From Bifidobacteriaceae bacterium (GTDB lineage Bacteria > Actinomycetota > Actinomycetes > Actinomycetales > Bifidobacteriaceae), in contig JAISKS010000055.1 of assembly GCA_031260825.1 (NCBI GenBank), forward strand, positions 1-8,036: a stretch of 8,036 nt of DNA, in the 5' to 3' direction. This document shows positions 1 to 5,021 of the stretch, one piece after another. The translations under genes and the position numbers were made by a program. The notes beneath the pieces are model-generated. The model worked only from the letters and a program-made list of their open reading frames with translations. It did not search any database and was not told the DNA's origin. The stretch's first letter is position 1, and each line of letters opens with the position of its first letter.

Positions 1-23
1 CGAAGCAAAACAAATTAGATTCG

Positions 24-98
24 TGACCCTAACCGGATTTGAACCGGTGTTGTCGCCGTGAGAGGGCGGTGTCCTGGACCAGACTAGACGATAGGGCC
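24..98 (-). tRNA. tRNA-Glu, anticodon CTC
   Basis: Read on the minus strand, the segment folds as a full cloverleaf. The acceptor stem is GGCCCTA/TAGGGTC, with one G-T pair. The D stem is GTC/GAC around a 13-nt loop. The anticodon stem is CCGCC/GGCGA with loop CTCTCAC, and the T arm is ACCGG-TTCAAAT-CCGGT. The anticodon CTC lies at plus positions 60-62 and reads the Glu codon GAG. The CCGCC-C-T-anticodon-AC-GGCG core is typical of bacterial tRNA-Glu. The discriminator is A (position 24); the next bases read CGA, so CCA is not encoded and must be added by a nucleotidyltransferase. The D loop is about 2 nt longer than in E. coli tRNA-Glu, and the first anticodon-stem pair is a C-A mismatch. It is transcribed away from rpsB. 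Confidence 0.95.
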
Positions 99-105
99 AT
101 AAAAA

Positions 106-126
106 AAGTTACATAAAAAGTAACTT
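106..126 (-). other. Hairpin in the tRNA-Glu 5' leader
   Basis: A perfect 7-bp inverted repeat, AAGTTAC (106-112) and GTAACTT (120-126), encloses a 7-nt loop. On the minus strand it is followed by a run of T just before the tRNA, so it has the shape of a weak intrinsic terminator. It begins almost at the predicted transcription start (about 127). It could stop read-through from upstream, attenuate the tRNA transcript or guide 5' processing; which of these is unknown. Only two of the seven pairs are G-C, so the structure is marginal. Confidence 0.4.
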
Positions 127-133
127 ACATACA

Positions 134-142
134 ATTATAGCA
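134..142 (-). promoter_or_regulatory. Extended -10 promoter for tRNA-Glu
   Basis: The minus strand reads TGCTATAAT, a perfect extended -10 element (TGnTATAAT). It predicts initiation near position 127, about 30 nt before the tRNA 5' end at 98. No good -35 hexamer lies 16-18 bp upstream, which is expected for an extended -10 promoter. It is back to back with the rpsB promoter, and the two -10 elements are only 16 bp apart. Confidence 0.6.
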
Positions 143-158
143 CATTATTTATAATTTA

Positions 159-167
159 TGTTATAAT
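159..167 (+). promoter_or_regulatory. Extended -10 promoter for the rpsB operon
   Basis: The plus strand reads TGTTATAAT, again a perfect TGnTATAAT. It predicts a start near 174, just upstream of the first arm (181-187) of the leader structure, giving a 5' leader of about 135 nt before rpsB. No convincing -35 is visible. The surrounding DNA is very AT-rich, and other -10-like hexamers exist (for example TATAAA at 171-176), so the exact start is uncertain. Confidence 0.55.
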
Positions 168-180
168 TATTATAAAAGCA

Positions 181-280
181 ATGCTACATATAAAAATTTG
201 CGTCGGTCATAATAGACATTTTTATAAGCAACCTTAATCGGAAGCATATAGAAAACTATTTTGTGCAAATTTAGTAGCAT
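181..280 (+). promoter_or_regulatory. Structured rpsB 5' leader, candidate autoregulatory element
   Basis: Two nested arms pair perfectly over long range. ATGCTAC (181-187) pairs with GTAGCAT (274-280), and AAATTTGC (194-201) pairs with GCAAATTT (265-272). This gives 15 Watson-Crick pairs with a 6-nt against 1-nt internal loop. Inside, an arm can form from TATA (223-226) with TATA (247-250), GC (228-229) with GC (244-245) and CC (232-233) with GG (240-241). An alternative hairpin is ATAG-AAAA-CTAT (248-259). The ribosome-binding site (AAAGGA, 299-304) lies outside the stem. S2 is known to repress its own operon through the rpsB leader in proteobacteria. A similar role here is inferred, and this fold is not a family I recognise. 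Confidence 0.5.
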
Positions 281-310
281 GAAGAATTAACCAAAATGAA
301 AGGAAAAATT

Positions 311-1138
311 ATGGCTACAGCAGCTGAACAAAAAGAAATGATCAATGAAATGGCGAAGACTGGACTACACTTCGGTCACACTACTTCAAATTGGAATCCA
401 AAAATGAAAAAATATATTTTCATGCAAAAAGCAGGAATCTATATTTTAGATCTTCGTAAAACAGTAAAACTTCTTGAAGAGTCTACTGATTTTATCAAAG
501 AAACAGTTAAAAACGGAAATCAAGTTTTATTCTTCGGAATCAAAGATGGTTTAAAAGATATCGTTGAGGCAGAAGCAAAACGCGTTAATATGCCTTACGT
601 TACAAACCGTTGGCCTGGAGGACTTCTAACAAACTTCACAACTATCTCAAAAAGTTTAGATAGACTAAAAGAACTAGAAGAAATCACAGCTTCAGAAGTT
701 AGCGACAGTCGCTACACTAAAAAAGAACTTCTACTTTTAACTCGCGAAAAAGTTAAACTAGAATCAGTTCTTGGTGGTGTACGTAATATGAAAGGTACTC
801 CTTCTGCAATTTTTGTTGTTGGTATGAGAAAAAACATCTCAAAAAATGTTCTTGCAATCGACGAAGCTCGCAAACTTGGCGTTCCAATTATTGCAATCGT
901 AGATACAAACTGCGATCCTGAATTAGTTGAATTCCCAATTCCTGGTAATGACGATTCTACAAAATCAGTTAAATACATCACAGCTAAAATCGCTGATGCT
1001 GTAGCTGCTGGAATTCTTGCAAGAGAAGAAAGAACTGCTGCTAAAGATACTAAATCTGGCGATACAGCTCCTGCTGCAGCTCCACTTGCTGCTTGGGAAA
1101 GAGAACTTCTTGGCGAAGAAAAACTTTCAGAAGTATAA
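311..1138 (+). CDS. rpsB: 30S ribosomal protein S2
   Basis: This 275-residue protein is S2, a late-assembling small-subunit protein between the head and body of the 30S, near S1 and the mRNA exit. Family landmarks are GLHFGHTTSNWNPKM (18-32), IYILDL (43-48), NRWPGGLLTNF (99-109), GGVRNMKGTPSA (155-166) and the closing VDTNCDPELVEFPIPGNDD block (197-215). The acidic C-terminal tail contains AAWERELL (260-267), resembling bifidobacterial S2. The ATG at 311 is chosen because AAAGGA lies 6 nt upstream, the same layout as tsf; an in-frame ATG at 296 has no such site and would itself include this one. Positions usually HFGHQTRRWNPKM and RWLGG read HFGHTTSNWNPKM and RWPGG here. It is the first gene of a five-gene operon. 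Confidence 0.97.
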   Translation: MATAAEQKEMINEMAKTGLHFGHTTSNWNPKMKKYIFMQKAGIYILDLRKTVKLLEESTDFIKETVKNGNQVLFFGIKDGLKDIVEAEAKRVNMPYVTNRWPGGLLTNFTTISKSLDRLKELEEITASEVSDSRYTKKELLLLTREKVKLESVLGGVRNMKGTPSAIFVVGMRKNISKNVLAIDEARKLGVPIIAIVDTNCDPELVEFPIPGNDDSTKSVKYITAKIADAVAAGILAREERTAAKDTKSGDTAPAAAPLAAWERELLGEEKLSEV

Positions 1139-1158
1139 TATTAATAAAGGAAAAAATT

Positions 1159-2004
1159 ATGGCAAATTATGGAATACAAGATATTAAAGAATTACGCGAA
1201 GCAACTGGCGCTGGTATGTCTGATGTGAAAAAAGCATTAGATGAGGCTGATGGAAATCGCGATAAAGCATTAGAAATCATTCGCGTGAAAGGTCTTGCAA
1301 AAGCTGAAAAACGCGGTGACAAAGATACTGCTGAAGGTCTTATCTCTTACACAATCGTAAAAGGTGGCAAAGGTCAAATCGGATATTTAGCTGAACTAAA
1401 ATGCGAAACAGATTTCGTTGCAAAAACTGATAAATATATCAAACTTGGAAATGATATCGTAGAAGCAATCGCTAAAGCTGACGAAACAGATACTAAAAAA
1501 GCATTAAGCTTAAAAATTGGTTCTGAATCAATCGAGGAAGCAATTAAACTTTTAAGTGGTACAGTTGGCGAGAAAATTGAATTAGCAAGCATCACTAAAG
1601 TTGACGCACCTGGAGTTAGCGTTTACGCACACTCAACTGCTATCGGTACACCTCCTGTAATCGGCGTACTTGTTGGTCTATCTGCTGAAGCTCCTGAAGC
1701 TGGAAAAGCAATTGCACAACATATCGCTGCATTCTCACCAGAGTACTTAGATAGTGATTCTGTAACACCTGCAGATATTGAGCGTGAAAAATCAGTTGCT
1801 AAAGAAAAAGCATTAGCTGATGGAAAACCTGAAAATATTGTAGACAAAATTGTTGATGGTTTCTTAAAATCATTCTTTAAAGATGTTGTTTTATTAGATC
1901 AAGCACTTGCTACAGATCCAAGCATTACTGTTGGAAAATATGCAGATAAAAACGGTGTTGAAATCCTTGAATTCAAACGTGTTCGTGTAGGTGGCGAAGC
2001 TTAA
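1159..2004 (+). CDS. tsf: Translation elongation factor Ts
   Basis: This 281-residue protein is EF-Ts, the nucleotide-exchange factor that releases GDP from EF-Tu in the cytosol. The N-terminal UBA-like domain (about 1-55) carries DIKELREATGAGMSDVKKAL. The exchange core contains CETDFVAK (82-89), the TDFV motif that contacts EF-Tu. The C-terminal half has the actinobacterial-style pattern of PPVIGVLVGL, IAAFSPEYL and GFLKSFFKDVVLLDQ. Length and architecture match the family. The start at 1159 follows AAAGGA (1146-1151); extending upstream would overlap the end of rpsB and add a basic stretch foreign to the family. It lies 20 nt after rpsB and 2 nt before pyrH, with no terminator between rpsB and tsf. 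Confidence 0.97.
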   Translation: MANYGIQDIKELREATGAGMSDVKKALDEADGNRDKALEIIRVKGLAKAEKRGDKDTAEGLISYTIVKGGKGQIGYLAELKCETDFVAKTDKYIKLGNDIVEAIAKADETDTKKALSLKIGSESIEEAIKLLSGTVGEKIELASITKVDAPGVSVYAHSTAIGTPPVIGVLVGLSAEAPEAGKAIAQHIAAFSPEYLDSDSVTPADIEREKSVAKEKALADGKPENIVDKIVDGFLKSFFKDVVLLDQALATDPSITVGKYADKNGVEILEFKRVRVGGEA

Positions 2005-2006
2005 TT

Positions 2007-2720
2007 ATGGCAAACAAACCTCGTCGAGTTCTTCTTAAAATCTCTGGTGAATCCTTAGGTGGGGGAGAACTCGGCATTAACACTTCTATATTTCGTCAAA
2101 TTTCTGAGGAAGTTGTTAGAGCTGTAAATGACGGTGTGCAAGTCGCAATCGTTGTTGGCGGTGGAAATTTCTTTCGTGGCGAAGAGCTACAAAAAGCTGG
2201 ATATAATCGCAATCGTGCAGATTATATGGGCATGCTTGGTACTGTAATTAACTGCCTTGCTCTTCAGGATATTTTGCTACAATCTGGCGCACAAGTTCGC
2301 GTCCAAACTGCGATTTCTATGCGTCAAGTTAGTGAATCTTATGTACCACTTCGTGCGGTTCGTCACCTTGAAAAAGGTCGCGTTGTAATATTTGGGGCAG
2401 GGGCTGGAATGCCATTTTTCTCAACAGATACTGTATCTATTCAACGCGCTTTAGAGATCGAATGCGATGAGGTTTTAATGGGCAAAAACGGTGTTGATGG
2501 CGTTTATGATAAAGATCCAAATGTCGATTCATCAGCAAAGAAATTTGATCATTTAACATATCATCAAGCATTAATGCAAGAGTTAAAAGTTATGGATGCA
2601 TCTGCAATGAGTTTAGCTGATACAAACTCAATGAAAATGAGAGTTTTCGGGCTTGATGGAGATAATGTTTATAAAGCTTTAATCGGTGAAAATATCGGCA
2701 CAAGCGTTACAAAAAACTAA
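2007..2720 (+). CDS. pyrH: UMP kinase
   Basis: This 237-residue protein is the bacterial UMP kinase of the amino-acid-kinase fold, which phosphorylates UMP to UDP and supplies all pyrimidine nucleotides. Visible motifs are the phosphate-binding LLKISGESLGGG (9-20), VVGGGNFFRG (49-58), DYMGMLGTVINCLALQD (72-88), FGAGAGMPFFSTDT (129-142), the nucleotide-site YDKDP (167-171) and VMDASAM (195-201). The GAGAGMPFFSTDT form, in place of the GGTGNPFFTTDT usual in proteobacteria and firmicutes, points to Actinobacteria. The ATG lies two bases after the tsf stop, and the likely Shine-Dalgarno (AGGTGG) is inside the end of tsf, so translation is probably coupled. The pyrH-frr pair is conserved across bacteria. 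Confidence 0.97.
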   Translation: MANKPRRVLLKISGESLGGGELGINTSIFRQISEEVVRAVNDGVQVAIVVGGGNFFRGEELQKAGYNRNRADYMGMLGTVINCLALQDILLQSGAQVRVQTAISMRQVSESYVPLRAVRHLEKGRVVIFGAGAGMPFFSTDTVSIQRALEIECDEVLMGKNGVDGVYDKDPNVDSSAKKFDHLTYHQALMQELKVMDASAMSLADTNSMKMRVFGLDGDNVYKALIGENIGTSVTKN

Positions 2721-2737
2721 ATTAATTAGGGAGAATT

Positions 2738-3289
2738 ATGGACTACATAAATGAAGCAAAATCAAAAATGGAAAAAGCAATTGAATCCGCAAAGGATAAT
2801 TTTGCTGGCATAAGAACTGGTAGAGCAAACCCAGCGATTTTCGCCAACATTACTGCTGAATATTATGGAAACCCAACTCCTCTAAAAAATGTTGCTAATA
2901 TGAATGCGATTGATGCTCGCACAGTTCAATTTACAGTGTTTGACAAATCAATGCTTTCAGCTGTTGAAAAAGCTCTTAGAGATTCTGACCTAGGCGTAAA
3001 CCCTATGCGCGATGGCGATGTAATACGCGTTACTATGCCTGAACTTACAAAAGAACGCCGTACTGAATATGTAAAACTTGCAAAACAAAAATCTGAAGAT
3101 GGAAAAGTTGCTCTTAGAAATGTTCGTCATAAAATCAAACAAACAATTGATGCAGATAAAAAATCTGGAGAGATTTCTGAAGATGATGCTAAAGGCAAAG
3201 AGAAAAAATTAGACGAATTAGTAAAAGATTTTTCTGCACAAATCGATGCGCTTCTTAAAAATAAAGAAGCTGAATTAATGGAAGTATAA
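2738..3289 (+). CDS. frr: Ribosome recycling factor
   Basis: This 183-residue protein is RRF, which with EF-G splits the post-termination ribosome. It has the family length (about 185). Motifs include GIRTGRANPAI (24-34), domain II with YYGNPTPL (42-49) and NPMRDGDVIRVTMPELTKERR (88-108), then the long helical return VALRNVRHKIKQ (124-135). That stretch includes Arg130, matching the functionally critical arginine near 132 of the E. coli protein. The start is supported by GGGAG 5 nt upstream of the ATG. It lies 17 nt after pyrH in the same operon; 109 nt separate it from cdsA. Confidence 0.97.
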   Translation: MDYINEAKSKMEKAIESAKDNFAGIRTGRANPAIFANITAEYYGNPTPLKNVANMNAIDARTVQFTVFDKSMLSAVEKALRDSDLGVNPMRDGDVIRVTMPELTKERRTEYVKLAKQKSEDGKVALRNVRHKIKQTIDADKKSGEISEDDAKGKEKKLDELVKDFSAQIDALLKNKEAELMEV

Positions 3290-3361
3290 GATAAAAATTT
3301 GTTATTAATGGAGTTTTTATTTATACCAAAAACCCCACAAAAACAACAGTTTGGAGTTACT

Positions 3362-3409
3362 ATGTTTATTAAAAACACTTCAAATGTTTGGAGTAGCTAT
3401 GCCAGCTAA
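3362..3409 (+). CDS. Possible 15-codon leader peptide overlapping the cdsA start
   Basis: ATG at 3362 is preceded by GGAG with a 5-nt spacer, exactly like the cdsA start 37 nt further on. It opens MFIKNTSNVWSSYAS and stops at TAA 3407-3409, in another frame and 11 nt past the first base of cdsA. Ribosomes ending here could reinitiate at the overlapped cdsA ATG. The same frame is open back to an ATG at 3308, giving 33 codons across almost the whole frr-cdsA gap, but that start lacks a clear Shine-Dalgarno. The peptide resembles nothing I know. It could be a by-product of the duplicated start module rather than a functional product. Confidence 0.35.
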   Translation: MFIKNTSNVWSSYAS

Positions 3410-4262
3410 AACGGGCGCGCAGCTTCTAAAAAATACTAAACCAAAACGCAATTATGGGCGCAATATGACCCAAGCCGTTGGGATAAGCGTTCTTCTTTCT
3501 AGCTTTGTGATGATTGCGATTTATTCGCATCCTGTGATATTTTTAATCTTTTCTATAGTGCTTGTTTGCATGGCTCTTTGGGAGTTCAAATATGCTTTAT
3601 TAAAAGGTGGATATGAGATTAATTTGCCTCCACTTATTATTTCTGCAATAGGAATTTTGTATGCTTCATTTTCTATTGGCGAGACTTTTATGGAGCTTTT
3701 TTATCTCCTAAGTGTCATCGCGATTTTCTTTTATTCAGCTCTTGGCGATAATCCGCATTCTCGTCTCCCAACTATTTCAGCATCGATTTTTGCGCTTACT
3801 TATATTCCGTTCTGCGCGTCTTTTTTGATTTTGATTTTGCTACAGCCTGATGGATCATCGAGACTTCTTCTTGCAATTCTTATGCCAATCGCAAATGATA
3901 TCGGAGGTTTTTTCGCAGGTCATAGATTCGGTAAACATAAGTTTTCAAAAATCTCTCCAAACAAAACTATTGAAGGATTTGTGGGTTCAGTTCTTAGTTG
4001 TATGGTCGTTTCAAATGTGTTTTTCTTTATCGCATTTCGATATATTTATTATACAGATTATTTTTGGGTACCGACATTTTTCGGGTTCATCGCTGCGTTC
4101 ACATCGACTTTTGGCGATTTATTAGAGTCAGTGATTAAACGCGATTTGGGATTGAAAGATATGGGCAAAATGTTAAAAGCTCATGGTGGGCTGCTTGATC
4201 GTTTTGATTCGATACTTATCTCGGCACCGTTCTCGTATATTATTTTGCTTTGTTTTGTATAG
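3399..4262 (+). CDS. cdsA: Phosphatidate cytidylyltransferase (CDP-diglyceride synthase)
   Basis: This 287-residue integral membrane enzyme makes CDP-diacylglycerol from CTP and phosphatidic acid, the branch point to all phospholipids. A basic N-terminus (KPKRNYGRN) leads into hydrophobic segments at about 25-61, 76-91, 97-114, 124-149, 154-175, 194-214 and 223-239. The C-terminal signature is seen as S244-x-x-KR-x4-KD-x-G (to 256), then AHGGLLDRFDS (261-271), with the metal- and substrate-binding Asp and Arg residues present. ISPNKTIEGFVGS (185-197) is the usual conserved segment. The residue before AHGG is Lys260, where the family pattern allows Pro, Gly or Ser. The ATG at 3399 has GGAG 5 nt upstream; an in-frame TTG at 3351 is less likely. 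It ends the rpsB operon. Confidence 0.95.
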   Translation: MPAKTGAQLLKNTKPKRNYGRNMTQAVGISVLLSSFVMIAIYSHPVIFLIFSIVLVCMALWEFKYALLKGGYEINLPPLIISAIGILYASFSIGETFMELFYLLSVIAIFFYSALGDNPHSRLPTISASIFALTYIPFCASFLILILLQPDGSSRLLLAILMPIANDIGGFFAGHRFGKHKFSKISPNKTIEGFVGSVLSCMVVSNVFFFIAFRYIYYTDYFWVPTFFGFIAAFTSTFGDLLESVIKRDLGLKDMGKMLKAHGGLLDRFDSILISAPFSYIILLCFV

Positions 4263-4292
4263 AAAAATAAAGTTGTTTTGTATAGAAAAATA
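4250..4292. repeat. 20-nt direct repeat duplicating the cdsA 3' end
   Basis: The 20 bases at 4250-4269 recur exactly at 4273-4292, a period of 23 bp. The first copy contains the last codons and the TAG stop of cdsA; the second lies in the non-coding junction. This looks like a recent tandem duplication by slippage. The T-rich minus strand may help end trpG transcription. Confidence 0.85.
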
Positions 4293-4300
4293 GCTTTTTG

Positions 4301-4333
4301 GGCGCGTTTAGAGCGCTAATTATTTCTTATTTT
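4301..4333 (+). terminator. Probable terminator of the rpsB-cdsA operon
   Basis: GGCGC (4301-4305) can pair with GCGCT (4313-4317) around a 7-nt loop, and a T-rich stretch follows (4319-4333, ten T in fifteen bases). This is one of the few GC-rich spots in the non-coding DNA. A competing 8-bp inverted repeat, TTTAGAGC (4307-4314) with GCTCTAAA (4346-4353), spans the junction into the end of trpG and is also followed by a T-rich stretch. The stems are short, so efficiency is uncertain. Confidence 0.45.
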
Positions 4334-4340
4334 GGCTTGA

Positions 4341-5021
4341 CTAGAGCTCTAAAAATTTCTTTATAATAAGATCTCCATTACCTGTCAATATTGACTCAGG
4401 ATGAAATTGAAGACCATAAATTGGAAGCTGAGTATGTTGCAAACTCATAAGTTCATCATCGCTAGTCGCAAATGATGTCGCGATCAGATTTGTACCACCT
4501 AAACTTTCTGGTGATACAGTTAAAGAATGATATCTCGCAACACTCAAATTATTATTATCAAAAAAGTCGTTTAAAATATTTGGATAAGTAAAAGTTGCGT
4601 CATTTTTGCTTGCTGCATTTTGCGAAGGTACAATTTTACTAGCTTTTCCGTGAATTAAATTTTTTGCATGCACAACTTTTCCGCCAAAAACCTCAGCGAT
4701 AGCTTGATGACCTAAACAAATTCCAAGAATATTTGGGCATCTTTCAAAAGAATTAATTCCAGTTAATTTGCAATTAGTATTTACATAATCAGTTTTATTA
4801 TCAAATCTATCTTTATAATATTTCAGAAGTTCTTCCATCATTCCTGCGTCTTTTGGCTCGCCAGGACCGGGTGAAAATATAATATGTCGAGGTTTTAAAT
4901 TTGCGATTTCTTCCGCAGAATATTCGTCATTTTTTACAACTTTTACATCAGAATTAATCGAGCCAACTTGCTGAAATATATTGTATGTAAACGAATCGTA
5001 ATTGTCAATTATTAATATCAT
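4341..5021 (-). CDS. trpG: Anthranilate synthase component II (glutamine amidotransferase)
   Basis: This 226-residue class I glutamine amidotransferase releases ammonia from glutamine for anthranilate synthesis by TrpE. Motifs are IIDNYDSFTYN (4-14), FSPGPGEPKDAG (49-60), the nucleophile loop LGICLGHQAI with Cys102, the HGK stretch (134-136), RYHSLTV (163-169) and FHPES with His207 and Glu209 completing the catalytic triad. About 20 extra residues (roughly 72-93) lie between KDAG and the nucleophile loop compared with typical TrpG/PabA. The ATG overlaps the trpE stop as ATGA, so translation is coupled and trpE is transcribed first. In bacteria with one such subunit it can also serve aminodeoxychorismate synthase (PabA); the trpE partner favours the tryptophan role. 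Confidence 0.92.
   Translation of the reverse strand: MILIIDNYDSFTYNIFQQVGSINSDVKVVKNDEYSAEEIANLKPRHIIFSPGPGEPKDAGMMEELLKYYKDRFDNKTDYVNTNCKLTGINSFERCPNILGICLGHQAIAEVFGGKVVHAKNLIHGKASKIVPSQNAASKNDATFTYPNILNDFFDNNNLSVARYHSLTVSPESLGGTNLIATSFATSDDELMSLQHTQLPIYGLQFHPESILTGNGDLIIKKFLEL

Noticed and set aside
1..23. Terminator after tRNA-Glu
   Set aside because: Only a weak CGAA/TTCG pairing is visible at the very edge, and the downstream sequence is missing.
296..310. Start of rpsB at the earlier ATG (296)
   Set aside because: The AAAGGA ribosome-binding site sits after this ATG and serves the ATG at 311; S2 homologues do not have the MKGKI extension.
1093..1158. Start of tsf at 1093, overlapping rpsB
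   Set aside because: The extension would overlap the rpsB C-terminus, is unlike EF-Ts, and the ATG at 1159 has an excellent ribosome-binding site and the canonical N-terminus.
3299..3327. Internal promoter for cdsA (TTGTTA, 17 bp, TATACC)
   Set aside because: Both hexamers match the consensus at only four positions, which is expected by chance in this AT-rich gap.
3850..4125. Plus-strand 91-codon frame inside cdsA
   Set aside because: It overlaps the well-supported cdsA in another frame, has no ribosome-binding site and resembles no family.
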